Part shown: positions 53,162-62,260 of the stretch, one piece after another | How the letters are laid out: each line of letters begins with the position of its first letter | Position numbering within the stretch: the first letter of the stretch is position 1 | DNA from: an uncultured Pseudovibrio sp. | Lineage (GTDB): Bacteria; Pseudomonadota; Alphaproteobacteria; Rhizobiales; Stappiaceae | Length of the DNA: 64,000 bases | Assembly (NCBI GenBank): GCA_947496145.1 | Contig: CANMBS010000004.1 | Span: 1 to 64,000, forward strand | Direction of reading: 5' to 3' | Made by a program: the position numbers and the translations under genes | Notes under the pieces: model-generated | The model's database searches: none | Told to the model about the DNA's origin: nothing | The model's input: the letters and a program-made list of their open reading frames with translations, nothing else

Positions 53162-53193
53162 AAAGGCGTCAAGGCGATACCCTAACGCCTCTT
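53162..53193. terminator. Hairpin between L,D-transpeptidase and small CH-rich gene
   Basis: AAAAGGCGT and ACGCCTCTTT form a 6-8 bp stem with a 15-nt loop. It lies between two convergent genes and may serve both, though it is weaker than the other terminators in the window. Confidence 0.45.
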
Positions 53194-53204
53194 TGAAGCT
53201 GCCA

Positions 53205-53357
53205 TCAATGGCAATGATGGGTTCCTCGTTTATGATCTTTATGGCAACCAGAGCTGTTGGTTCTGCCACTATGCGCTGCCGCGACACCAGCACCCAACGA
53301 AATCATAAACATAGCAACAACCACACCAGCAAGAATCTTCTTCACAGTCCACTCCAT
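53205..53357 (-). CDS. Small secreted CH-rich protein
   Basis: A 50-residue gene not among the longer open frames. The peptide begins MEWTVKKILAGVVVAMFMIS, a good signal peptide or anchor, and ends with a Cys/His-rich tail, AHSGRTNSSGCHKDHKRGTH followed by HCH. The HxGxTNSSGCHxxxKxGxxHCH pattern is known at the C-termini of secreted nuclease-like and other small envelope proteins, and may bind metal. The start ATG at 53357 has GAGAG 3 nt upstream, rather close. Frame, signal peptide and motif agree, which makes this more than chance. Possibly a full small protein rather than a truncated nuclease. Confidence 0.65.
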   Translation of the reverse strand: MEWTVKKILAGVVVAMFMISLGAGVAAAHSGRTNSSGCHKDHKRGTHHCH

Positions 53358-53599
53358 TTGCTCTCATCCAACAAAGCGGAAAATACATTTTCTCTAAAAT
53401 CATCCATCCGCTAAACTGACAATATGCAACAAACAGATGAAGTACTCTAAACGTCTGCTTTAGCGGGTTTTCTGATAGATTGAGCAAAAGCCCATTCCGC
53501 CAATAGTCACTGAAAAACCATCACGTATTTCGCGCGAAAAACTGTGCAGACATTGCTAAACCGACAAGCGGACAACTAAATTGTAAGGAGAAGAAAAAT

Positions 53600-53685
53600 T
53601 GGTGCGGACGGAGGGACTCGAACCCTCAAGCCTAATCGGCGGCAGATTTTAAGTCTGCTGTGTATACCAATTCCACCACGACCGC
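53600..53685 (-). tRNA. tRNA-Leu (anticodon TAA)
   Basis: An 86-nt class II tRNA with a long variable arm and encoded CCA. The anticodon stem-loop GCAGACTTAAAATCTGC gives TAA. The T-arm has GGGTTCGAGTCCC. The acceptor stem GCGGTCG opposite CGTCCGC has one U-U mismatch at pair 5-68. Confidence 0.95.
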
Positions 53686-54061
53686 TTGTAGGCCCTTGAG
53701 TACACGAGCTTGTCTGTATCGTGCAAGTGCCTGTTTTCTGTTATCCAAGACGTTCCGTACATCCCCTGCAAATAACTAAGCCCAAATCGCGTCTTCAACT
53801 CCCGTCAATGCAGGAAATAAAGCAAAGCACACAAATGCGTGCGCACTTGATACCCTGCCTTACTTTTTCCCCTAGTTCTTTAAAAAATACCGGATATAAG
53901 TGGGTAAACATGAGATCACTCCACAAAGTTCCCCCAAGAAAATGGGAGAAGCTTCTACGGAGAAGCAGGGCTTGCGGGCACGCACAGCAGCATTTTACAG
54001 TTCCTCATGATGTAACTTGCGCTGATCCCTGCGCTAAAACGGAACAAGGAAAAACCGGGAC
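53686..54061. other. Spacer upstream of map
   Basis: 376 bp. A 51-codon frame from ATG 53910 ends with a TGA that overlaps the map start (ATGA), but it has only a weak GGG site and an unconvincing peptide, so it is not called. The AT-rich part near 53860-53900 may hold the map promoter. Confidence 0.4.
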
Positions 54062-54907
54062 ATGATTGAGTATGTAGACGCTGCCAAAGCGCCCCTGAAA
54101 AACACTGGCCAGATTAAAATTTACAGCCAGGAAGATTTTGAAGGTATGCGCAAAGCGAGCCAGATGACAGCCGAGTGCCTTGATGCACTGGTGCCACTGG
54201 TACAACCGGGCGTCACAACACAAGACATTGATGACTTCGTTTTCAAATTCGGCAAAGAGCGCGGTGGCGTTCCTGCAACTTTAAACTATCGCGGTTTCAC
54301 CAAATCCTGCTGTACGTCCATCAACCGGGTCATCTGCCACGGCATCCCAGACGCAAAGAAAAAACTGAAAGAAGGCGACATCGTCAACATTGATGTAACC
54401 TACATCGTTGACGGCTGGCACGGCGACAGCTCCCGGATGTATCCGATAGGCAAGCTCAAACCAGCAGCCAAACGCCTGATTGAAGTCACGCACGAATCTT
54501 TGATGCGTGCACTGGAAGCTGCAAAACCCGGCAACACAACGGGTGACATCGGTCATGCCATTCAAAACTACGTGGAATCGGAGCGCTGCTCAGTCGTGCG
54601 CGACTTCTGTGGTCACGGTGTAGGCAAGCTGTTCCACGACATGCCAAACATTTTGCACTACGGCCAGAAAGGCACTGGCATCAAGCTTATGCCCGGCATG
54701 ATCTTCACCATCGAGCCAATGGTCAATCTCGGTCGCCCAGACGTACGTGTCCTCAAAGATGGCTGGACTGCCGAAACCAAAGATAAAACCTTGTCAGCCC
54801 AGTTCGAGCACTCTATCGGCATCACCTCCACAGGCTGCGATATCTTTACCGCTTCGCCTGCTGGCCTTTTCAACCCGCTGCACCCCGAAACCGGAGCAGC
54901 CGCTTAA
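54062..54907 (+). CDS. map: Methionine aminopeptidase, type I
   Basis: A 281-residue pita-bread metalloprotease removing the initiator Met from nascent proteins. Metal ligands are present: Asp in VNIDVTYI, Asp in HGDSSRM, His in GHGVGKLFH, Glu in TIEPMV and Glu in FEHSIG. Slightly longer than the E. coli enzyme, with N- and C-terminal extensions. radC follows after 18 nt on the same strand, a combination seen widely. Confidence 0.96.
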   Translation: MIEYVDAAKAPLKNTGQIKIYSQEDFEGMRKASQMTAECLDALVPLVQPGVTTQDIDDFVFKFGKERGGVPATLNYRGFTKSCCTSINRVICHGIPDAKKKLKEGDIVNIDVTYIVDGWHGDSSRMYPIGKLKPAAKRLIEVTHESLMRALEAAKPGNTTGDIGHAIQNYVESERCSVVRDFCGHGVGKLFHDMPNILHYGQKGTGIKLMPGMIFTIEPMVNLGRPDVRVLKDGWTAETKDKTLSAQFEHSIGITSTGCDIFTASPAGLFNPLHPETGAAA

Positions 54908-54925
54908 TTACAAAAAGGAGGGGGA

Positions 54926-55771
54926 ATGAAGCAGACCAGTTTCGGGTTTCATGAGGCAACTCCCTCCCCTCAGGAGCAGGCACCCAGTGTGCCTGCACTG
55001 CCAGCATCAATTCCGCTGAGTACACCCGACAGCAAACCACAAGAGGCTCCCACCTCTCCGCCCGTTAAAACTGGACGCAAAAAAGCTGCAAAATCTCCTG
55101 CAAAACACTATCACGGGCACCGCGCCAGATTGCGTGAGCGTTTTGAGGACACTGGCATAAACGGTCTCCAGCCCTACGAGATACTGGAGATGCTGCTGTT
55201 TTCTTCCATCAAGCAGGGAGACACAAAACCACTCGCCAAAAACCTGCTCACCCAGTTTGGTTCGTTCGCACAAGTCCTTGCAGCCCCAAAACACAGGCTG
55301 GAAGAGATCCCCGGCTGTGGCCCTCGCACAGCAAGTTTCATTAAGGAAATTCAAGCCGCAGCTATCCTCTACGCTAAAGCTCAGGTTGTAGAACGTGACC
55401 CGCTTTCCTCCTGGAGCAAGGTGCTGGAATACGTGCGCGCTGCGATGGCCCATAACGATAAAGAGGAATTTCGCATCCTGTTTCTGGACAAAAAGAACAG
55501 ATTAATTGCAGATGAAGTCCAGCAAACAGGAACAGTGGATCACACACCCGTCTACCCCCGTGAAGTGACCAAACGAGCGCTGGAACTCTCAGCCTGCGCC
55601 ATAATACTCGTCCACAACCACCCCTCAGGGGACCCTACACCATCTCGTCAAGACATTGAAATGACTTCAAAAATATCAGCAACACTGGAACCGTTAGGCA
55701 TTGTACTGCATGATCATATTATCATTGCAGGGTCCGGTCATGTCAGTTTTAGAGGACTTCAGCTCATCTGA
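54926..55771 (+). CDS. radC: RadC-family JAB-domain protein
   Basis: A 281-residue protein. A Pro/Lys-rich N-terminal stretch of about 60 residues is followed by a helix-hairpin-helix-like segment ([15 protein letters not shown]) and a C-terminal JAB/MPN domain, with the metal-binding Glu in [13 protein letters not shown] and [14 protein letters not shown] (His-His-Asp) intact. The historical role in DNA repair is doubtful; the molecular function is unknown. It is 18 nt after map with AAGGAGGGGG before the ATG. Confidence 0.95.
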   Translation: MKQTSFGFHEATPSPQEQAPSVPALPASIPLSTPDSKPQEAPTSPPVKTGRKKAAKSPAKHYHGHRARLRERFEDTGINGLQPYEILEMLLFSSIKQGDTKPLAKNLLTQFGSFAQVLAAPKHRLEEIPGCGPRTASFIKEIQAAAILYAKAQVVERDPLSSWSKVLEYVRAAMAHNDKEEFRILFLDKKNRLIADEVQQTGTVDHTPVYPREVTKRALELSACAIILVHNHPSGDPTPSRQDIEMTSKISATLEPLGIVLHDHIIIAGSGHVSFRGLQLI

Positions 55772-55919
55772 CCTATCCCCAGGTTGCATACAACATGCAC
55801 ATATATCTTATTGCTCCTTGCGGAAAGACTCAGGCAATACAGGCTCACTCAAGCAAACTCCCTGAACATAAGACTGGGCGAGTATGCCCGGTTTCAATCA
55901 AGGGTTTTAGATAGGTCGT

Positions 55920-58250
55920 ATGAGTAAGGTGCCGATGGCGGGACAACCTGGTTCGAATACCCCAATGACCTCAGCGGTTCTGGGCAGTGCTTTCGGCAGT
56001 ACAATCACCACAGGCAAGAAGGTCGGCGCCCGCATGACCGCGCTCCTGATCCTTGGTGTGGTTGGCGCAGCGCTGGCCGTTGGTTATGTAGCATTCTACT
56101 GGTCTACACAGCGCGCGCTCGATTTTGAGGTCGAGAAAGAACTGCGCCTCGTTCAAAGTAATCTCACTGTTTTCCGAAATGGCCTTGCAAATGAGGCTGA
56201 GCGTATTGCCATCTCCAACAAGGCATATGCCGCCGTTCTTTCTGAAGAAGACAACATTCTGCTGGATGAAGATCTGACACCCACACCCAGCACCAGAGGT
56301 GATCGGGATATCTTCGTTATCCTGAACCGGGAGATGAAGCCGCTTTATACCTACCGCCGCGACCTTCCCTGGCACAGCGAAGTCTTTGAAGACCAGTTGC
56401 GCGGTCAGCTTAAAGACACACTGGGGGAACTTCAGGAGAAAGCCAACACCAAGCAACTGAAGTTTCGTGTTCCGGAACCTTTACGCAGCCATTCCCCGCT
56501 CTCTTTAAGTCTTCGTGACGTCGTGCTGGTGGATGGAGCTATTGGCCTTGTAACCGTCGCTGCAATCACGCCAATGACAGCACCACCTGAAGGTATGCCA
56601 GCCGTCGCCGGTTACCTTTTATGGGTTCGCTCCCTTGATATCCGTTCCATAAGATCCTTTGAGGAATCTACTGGCTTGTCGGAGATGTTCATCACCACCA
56701 ACAAGCCTAAAGCAGATTTTCAGCGCGTATCCCTGCCCCTGCTCAGACGCAATGGCGAAGCAATCGCGAACCTGAGCTGGAAGACAACAGCGGCATCTGG
56801 GACAATTTTTACAAACTCCTCGCCCTACTTCCTTGGCACAATCGCAGCAATCCTGCTCGTAACTCTTTTGATCCTGTTCCGTTATATCAAAATGACAGAT
56901 CGCATTTTGCAAAATGAAGCAGATGCAACCTACGCCGCTCTGCATGACGCTCTGTGTGGCTTGCCCAACCGCACATGGTTTGAGATTTTTGCAGCTGACG
57001 TTTTGCGCCGCGACAGACACAAGCAGTTGATGACCGGAATTGTGTTCCTTGATCTGGACCACTTCAAGCAGATCAACGACAGCCTCGGGCATTCGATGGG
57101 CGATGAAGTGATCAAGCTGGTTGCAGAACGCCTGCGGGCGGCGATCAATCAGGAAGACCGTGTTGCTCGTGTCAGTGGGGATGAGTTCCTGCTCGTGCTA
57201 TCTCATCGCAGCAGTATCGAAGAAATCATCGAAGCCTGTATGTATATTGAGAAAATGCTCTCAGATGCCTTCAAGGTTGAGAAGCATAAGATTCTGACCA
57301 CTGCCAGCATGGGCGTTGCTTACGCGCCTGCTCACGGTCATGACCTGAAAGAACTGCTGCGCCGCGCTGATATCGCCTTGTATCAGGCTAAAAAGCAAGG
57401 TCGCGGGCGATATGTACTCTTTGAAAAGGATATGGAAGACACCCTTCAGATTTCCCGCGAAATCGAAGAGGACATCAAACGTGCACTGGTCGCAAATGAG
57501 TTCCAGAACTACTATCAGCCGATTATGGACAGCACGGGTAAGAACATCTTAGCCGCAGAAGCCCTGATCCGCTGGAACCACCCGAAAAAAGGCCTTTTAC
57601 CACCCGCTGCATTCCTGCCAGTTGCTGAGGAATCCTTGCTTATCAATCGCATTGGTGAATGGGTGCTGGAAAACGCAATTAAAGATGGCTCCACGCTGGA
57701 CAACGTTACAATGTGTGTGAACGTTTCTCCCACACAGTTGCGTCACCCGGAGTTTCCTGAGCTGGTGCGCAGCCTGCTGGACAAACATCAGCTGGAACCA
57801 GAGCGTCTGGAACTGGAAGTTACCGAAGACGTCCTCCTGAACTACTCTGAGACCGTGGTTGAAGTGATTGAACGCCTGCGTAATCTGGGTGTCAAAATTG
57901 CTCTGGATGACTTTGGCACAGGCTTCTCATCTCTCAGCTATCTGCGCCGCGAGATCTTCGACAAGATCAAGGTGGACCGTTCTTTCGTTAACGGTGTTGT
58001 AAACGATGAAAAAGCCCGCGCAATCCTGCAAAGCACAATTGCTCTGGGTTTGGAAATTGGCATGAAAGTATGCGTTGAAGGTGTCGAAGAAGAAGAGCAA
58101 AGAGACCTGCTCATCTCAATGGGCTGCCCAATGATGCAAGGCTACCTGTTCTCCCGCCCGATCCCGCTTGGCAAGTTCCGCTTGTGGCGTGATGATATGA
58201 ACGAAGAACAGGGACAAACACAACGGCGGGTTAGAGCAGGCGCAGCTTAG
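55920..58250 (+). CDS. Membrane-bound diguanylate cyclase/phosphodiesterase (GGDEF-EAL)
   Basis: A 776-residue c-di-GMP enzyme. TM1 (about 40-62) and TM2 (about 304-323) flank a periplasmic CHASE4-like sensor. A GGDEF domain (about 335-505) has the variant signature SGDEF at 419-423 and lacks an RxxD inhibitory site. An EAL domain (about 515-765) keeps EALIRW (547-552), DDFGTGFSSLSYL and the VEGVEEEEQ segment, so phosphodiesterase activity is likely. Whether SGDEF still makes c-di-GMP is uncertain; some such variants are active and others bind GTP as regulators. The window also has a PilZ protein and a LapG-like protein. Confidence 0.93.
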   Translation: MSKVPMAGQPGSNTPMTSAVLGSAFGSTITTGKKVGARMTALLILGVVGAALAVGYVAFYWSTQRALDFEVEKELRLVQSNLTVFRNGLANEAERIAISNKAYAAVLSEEDNILLDEDLTPTPSTRGDRDIFVILNREMKPLYTYRRDLPWHSEVFEDQLRGQLKDTLGELQEKANTKQLKFRVPEPLRSHSPLSLSLRDVVLVDGAIGLVTVAAITPMTAPPEGMPAVAGYLLWVRSLDIRSIRSFEESTGLSEMFITTNKPKADFQRVSLPLLRRNGEAIANLSWKTTAASGTIFTNSSPYFLGTIAAILLVTLLILFRYIKMTDRILQNEADATYAALHDALCGLPNRTWFEIFAADVLRRDRHKQLMTGIVFLDLDHFKQINDSLGHSMGDEVIKLVAERLRAAINQEDRVARVSGDEFLLVLSHRSSIEEIIEACMYIEKMLSDAFKVEKHKILTTASMGVAYAPAHGHDLKELLRRADIALYQAKKQGRGRYVLFEKDMEDTLQISREIEEDIKRALVANEFQNYYQPIMDSTGKNILAAEALIRWNHPKKGLLPPAAFLPVAEESLLINRIGEWVLENAIKDGSTLDNVTMCVNVSPTQLRHPEFPELVRSLLDKHQLEPERLELEVTEDVLLNYSETVVEVIERLRNLGVKIALDDFGTGFSSLSYLRREIFDKIKVDRSFVNGVVNDEKARAILQSTIALGLEIGMKVCVEGVEEEEQRDLLISMGCPMMQGYLFSRPIPLGKFRLWRDDMNEEQGQTQRRVRAGAA

Positions 58251-58274
58251 CAAGAGGCATCAGGAGGCTGGCAT

Positions 58275-59264
58275 TCAGCCTTCAAAGCCCTGCCAGAAAC
58301 GGGCAAAGTGCTCACTTGTTTCCTGTTTAAAGGCAAACGGTTGCACAACAGCAGTATCCCACTCAGGCGAGAGACTTTCCAGCACTGCCACACCTTGCGC
58401 TCCAAACTGCACTTTAAGCTGATCCACGAGCCATGCCTTCACTTGCGCACCGCGCTGTGCCTGAAGCCTGTCATGGCTTGTAAGCACCGCAAAATGCTTA
58501 CCACAAGCCTCAATCAAATCCGCAAGCCCGGTATTTTGAGCAGCACTTAACATAAGCACCGGCACCTTCCAGTCCTCACCTCGTGCACTCAGGCTCATGG
58601 CTCCTTCCACATCCGCACGCGCACGGCTGGCTACACCGCCCATATCGGCTTTGGTAACGCAGATAATGTCTGGCAATTCCATGATCCCCGCCTTCATAAA
58701 TTGAAGGCTGTCACCAGACCCCGGCTGAATACATAAAACGCATGTGTCTGCAACAAGCGCCACATCTGCCTCTGACTGCCCAATCCCAACACTCTCAACA
58801 ATCACACGGTCCATCACCGCCCGCATCAAAATCACAGCAGCAATGGCATGCTCAGAAAGCCCGCCAAGGCGGTCACGCGCAGCCATGGAACGCACAAACA
58901 CCTTTTGGTCTTCAGGATCAGTGGAAAGCCGAGTACGATCCCCCAGCAAAGACCCGCCCGTCAGCTGAGAAGACGGATCAACTGCAATCACGCCGACGCT
59001 TTTATCCGCGCTGCGATACTCTGCAATCATTGCATTGGTAAGGGTGGATTTTCCAACACCGGGAGGACCAGTTAATGCGATCACATGCCCGATTGGATTT
59101 TGCAGCGCCTCGTCAAGCAAGGCAATCAGGTTTGGATGCCCTTCAAAGCTCTCGATAGCGCTGAGCATCCGGGCAAGAGCTGGCTTACCGCCAGCCCTCA
59201 GTTCAAGCAGGTTCGCAGGAGCTGGCGCAGGCCAGCTCCGGCGTATTTTTGTTAGGCCACTCAA
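58275..59264 (-). CDS. meaB: MeaB-type GTPase (methylmalonyl-CoA mutase chaperone)
   Basis: A 329-residue G3E-type GTPase that protects and loads B12 in methylmalonyl-CoA mutase. P-loop GPPGVGKSTLTNAMI (about residues 65-79), IAVDPSSQLTGGSLLGDRTRL, and switch III-like FVRSMAARDRLGGLSEH are visible, then ESVGIGQSE, and CVTKADMGG as the guanine motif. The start is TTG at 59264 inside TTGA, overlapping the ppdK stop. The mutase gene is not in the window. The N-terminal extension (MSGLTKIRRSWPAPAPANLL) is atypical. Confidence 0.94.
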   Translation of the reverse strand: MSGLTKIRRSWPAPAPANLLELRAGGKPALARMLSAIESFEGHPNLIALLDEALQNPIGHVIALTGPPGVGKSTLTNAMIAEYRSADKSVGVIAVDPSSQLTGGSLLGDRTRLSTDPEDQKVFVRSMAARDRLGGLSEHAIAAVILMRAVMDRVIVESVGIGQSEADVALVADTCVLCIQPGSGDSLQFMKAGIMELPDIICVTKADMGGVASRARADVEGAMSLSARGEDWKVPVLMLSAAQNTGLADLIEACGKHFAVLTSHDRLQAQRGAQVKAWLVDQLKVQFGAQGVAVLESLSPEWDTAVVQPFAFKQETSEHFARFWQGFEG

Positions 59265-61933
59265 TCCTTAGCCCGCTGTGCCAGCACAGCTTGCGCTGCT
59301 GCAAGGCGTGCAACAGGAACGCGGAATGGTGAACAGGACACGTAGTTCAAACCAACAGTTTCGCAAAAGGCAATAGAGGCTGGATCACCACCATGCTCAC
59401 CGCAAATGCCAAGCTTGATATCTGCCTTGGTCTTACGTCCATTCGTCGCCGCAAGCTTCACCAGCTGCCCGACACCATCCACATCCAGAGAAACGAATGG
59501 GTCCTTTTCCATCACCTTGCGATCCTGATACTTACCCAGGAAGGACGCAGCATCATCGCGGGAGATGCCAAAGGTGGTCTGTGTCAGATCATTGGTGCCA
59601 AAGGAGAAGAACTCCGCTGACTCAGCAATATCTTGAGAAAGCAGCGCAGCCCGTGGCAGCTCAATCATGGTACCGACGGAATAAGATGGCTTTTCACCCA
59701 GTTCCTTCGCCACAACCTCAGCCGTGCCATCAATGCTCTTACGAACGATATCCAGCTCACTCTTCAGCCCAACCAGCGGCACCATGATTTCAGGCGTCAC
59801 CTTGCGGCCATGGCGTTTGGAAACATCCAGTGCAGCTTCAAAGATCGCCCGCGCCTGCATCTCCGCAATTTCCGGATAGGAAATCAGGAGGCGACAACCG
59901 CGATTGCCGAGCATCGGGTTGAATTCTTCCAGCTCTTCCGCACGTTCACGCAGCTCTTCCGGATCAATGTCCATCTGTTTGGCAACTTCTGCAATGTCCT
60001 CTTCCGTCTTGGGAAGGAACTCGTGAAGGGGCGGATCAAGCAGACGAATGGTGACCGGACGATCAACCATCAGCTCAAAGATATCGATGAAATCCTGACG
60101 CTGGATCGGCAACAGCTTCGCCAGCGCAGCTTTGCGTTCCTGAACCGTGTCAGACAGGATCATCTCGCGCACCGCAAGAATGCGCTCTCCTTCAAAGAAC
60201 ATATGCTCTGTGCGGCAAAGACCAATACCCTCAGCACCGAAGGAAAGGGCAACCTTCACATCAGCGGGTGTTTCCGCATTGGTGCGAATATTCATGCGGC
60301 GAATATCATCCGCCCATTCCATCAGTTTTTTGAAGTCGCCGGAAAGCTCAGGCTCCAGCATCTGGACCTTACCAGCCAGCACCTGACCATTACCGCCGTC
60401 AATGGTGATAATGTCACCTTTGCCAAAGCTGCGGCCATCAACCGTCATGATCTCGTTGCGTGCATCAACGCGAATAGCACCAGCACCGGCAACACAGGGC
60501 TTACCCATGCCTCTGGCAACAACAGCGGCATGACTGGTCATACCGCCACGGGTTGTCAGAATACCTTCAGCAGCATGCATGCCGTGAATGTCTTCGGGGC
60601 TGGTTTCTGTGCGAACCAGAATGACAGAGTTGCCATTTGCTTTTTCGGTTTCCGCATCATCAGAGTTGAACACAATGGCACCACAAGCCGCTCCCGGAGA
60701 AGCTGGCAGCGCAACCGTCAACTCATCACGCTCGCTGCTTGGATCAATAGTTGGGTGCAACAACTGATCAAGAGAAGACGGCGCAATACGCTCAACGGCT
60801 TCTTCCTTCGTGATCAGGCCGTCCTCGGCCATATCAACAGCCACCTTCAGCGCCGCTTTCAAAGTACGCTTGCCGTTTCGGGTCTGAAGCATCCAGAGCT
60901 TGCCGTGCTCAACGGTAAACTCCAGATCCTGCATATCGCGGTAGTGGTTCTCCAGCTTATCACAGACAGCTTTGAACTCCGCAAACACCTCAGGCATGGT
61001 TGCTTCGAGGGATGGCCTTTCCGAATGCGCTTCAATACGCGCTTTCTCAGTGATGTCCTGCGGTGTGCGAATACCCGCCACAACATCTTCACCCTGCGCA
61101 TTGATCAGGAACTCACCATAAAGTGCATTCTCACCGGTAGAAGGGTTACGGGTAAAAGCAACACCGGTTGCAGAATCTTCACCCGTGTTACCAAACACCA
61201 TCGCCTGAACGTTCACCGCAGTTCCCCAGTCCTCAGGGATTTCATGCAAGGCACGATAGGTTTTCGCCCGTGGAATCATCCAGCTTTTGAAAACGGCCCC
61301 CACCGCTCCCCACAGCTGCTCCTCAGGATCTTCCGGGAACGGACGACCAAGCTCTTCCTCTACCTTCTCCTTATAGGCCGCGACAATCTGCTTCCAGTCG
61401 TCACCGGTCAGGTCCGTATCAAGGGAGTAGTCATGCTCATCCTTGAAGTCTTCCAGAATTTCCTCGAAGTAGTCATGATCGACACCAAGTACCACATCAG
61501 AATACATCTGGATGAAACGGCGGTAGCTATCAAACGCAAAACGCTCATCATTTGCGTCTTTGGCCAGCGCTTCAACCGTTCTGTCGTTTAGTCCCAGATT
61601 GAGAACCGTGTCCATCATGCCAGGCATGGAAACACGCGCGCCGGAACGAACCGAAAGCAACAACGGCTTGGTTGTGCTGTTGAACTTACGACCTGTCAGT
61701 TCTTCCACGGCAGAAATCGCAGAATGAACCTGCTCTTTCAACTCAGAAGGATACTGCTCACCTTCCTCATAATAGTGCGTGCAAACCTGAGTCGTGATGG
61801 TAAATCCAGGAGGGACAGGCAACCCTAGTCTGCTCATCTCAGCAAGGTTGGCCCCCTTGCCACCGAGCAGCTCCTTCATAGAAGCATTACCCTCGGTTTT
61901 GTTTTCTCCAAAGATGTAGACCCACTTGGTCAT
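59261..61933 (-). CDS. ppdK: Pyruvate, phosphate dikinase
   Basis: An 890-residue enzyme interconverting ATP + Pi + pyruvate and AMP + PPi + PEP. It has the N-terminal ATP-grasp domain (LLGGKGANLAEMSRLGLPVPPGF), the swivelling His domain (LTTRGGMTSHAAVVARGMGKP, with the phosphohistidine) and the C-terminal PEP/pyruvate TIM barrel with the catalytic Cys in LGICGEHGGDP. Intact and of normal length. In alphaproteobacteria it is usually gluconeogenic or PPi-linked. GGGG precedes the ATG. The last bases overlap meaB. Confidence 0.97.
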   Translation of the reverse strand: MTKWVYIFGENKTEGNASMKELLGGKGANLAEMSRLGLPVPPGFTITTQVCTHYYEEGEQYPSELKEQVHSAISAVEELTGRKFNSTTKPLLLSVRSGARVSMPGMMDTVLNLGLNDRTVEALAKDANDERFAFDSYRRFIQMYSDVVLGVDHDYFEEILEDFKDEHDYSLDTDLTGDDWKQIVAAYKEKVEEELGRPFPEDPEEQLWGAVGAVFKSWMIPRAKTYRALHEIPEDWGTAVNVQAMVFGNTGEDSATGVAFTRNPSTGENALYGEFLINAQGEDVVAGIRTPQDITEKARIEAHSERPSLEATMPEVFAEFKAVCDKLENHYRDMQDLEFTVEHGKLWMLQTRNGKRTLKAALKVAVDMAEDGLITKEEAVERIAPSSLDQLLHPTIDPSSERDELTVALPASPGAACGAIVFNSDDAETEKANGNSVILVRTETSPEDIHGMHAAEGILTTRGGMTSHAAVVARGMGKPCVAGAGAIRVDARNEIMTVDGRSFGKGDIITIDGGNGQVLAGKVQMLEPELSGDFKKLMEWADDIRRMNIRTNAETPADVKVALSFGAEGIGLCRTEHMFFEGERILAVREMILSDTVQERKAALAKLLPIQRQDFIDIFELMVDRPVTIRLLDPPLHEFLPKTEEDIAEVAKQMDIDPEELRERAEELEEFNPMLGNRGCRLLISYPEIAEMQARAIFEAALDVSKRHGRKVTPEIMVPLVGLKSELDIVRKSIDGTAEVVAKELGEKPSYSVGTMIELPRAALLSQDIAESAEFFSFGTNDLTQTTFGISRDDAASFLGKYQDRKVMEKDPFVSLDVDGVGQLVKLAATNGRKTKADIKLGICGEHGGDPASIAFCETVGLNYVSCSPFRVPVARLAAAQAVLAQRAKD

Positions 61934-62260
61934 AACACCCCCCTTTTATTCAATGGGACTTTCAAGGAAAGTCACTTAGAATGTACCCTTGCCCACTATC
62001 TGCAATGAACACGGCCAGTATAGCAAGAGACTCAGACCTCGACCTTAGTGCAAGTGCGTAAATCTACACAAATAACTAAGAAATATCAAAGCACTTAGTT
62101 ATCCGCAGATACCTGAAAAAATAAAGCTTCAAATGCTGGAATGTTGCGATACACTCAACCATAAACAGTGAGTTGCCCCGGCGCTATAAAAACGCCATGC
62201 TTCGCTACTAACAATTTGACGTAACATTGAGTCGCCACCGGCTCCTAGCGAGAGACACAT
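61934..62260. other. Divergent intergenic region (ppdK / TPR gene)
   Basis: 327 bp with no gene seen. It must carry promoters for both divergent genes. CTCAACCATAAACAGTGAG (62154-62172) is a loose inverted repeat. No clear operator was recognised. Confidence 0.4.

Noticed and set aside
53721-54065. Open frame overlapping the map start by ATGA
   Set aside because: Only a weak ribosome-binding site and an unconvincing peptide; the overlap is likely chance.
59633-61591. 652-codon open frame on the plus strand
   Set aside because: It is antisense to ppdK, which has full family motifs; the plus-strand product has shadow-like composition.
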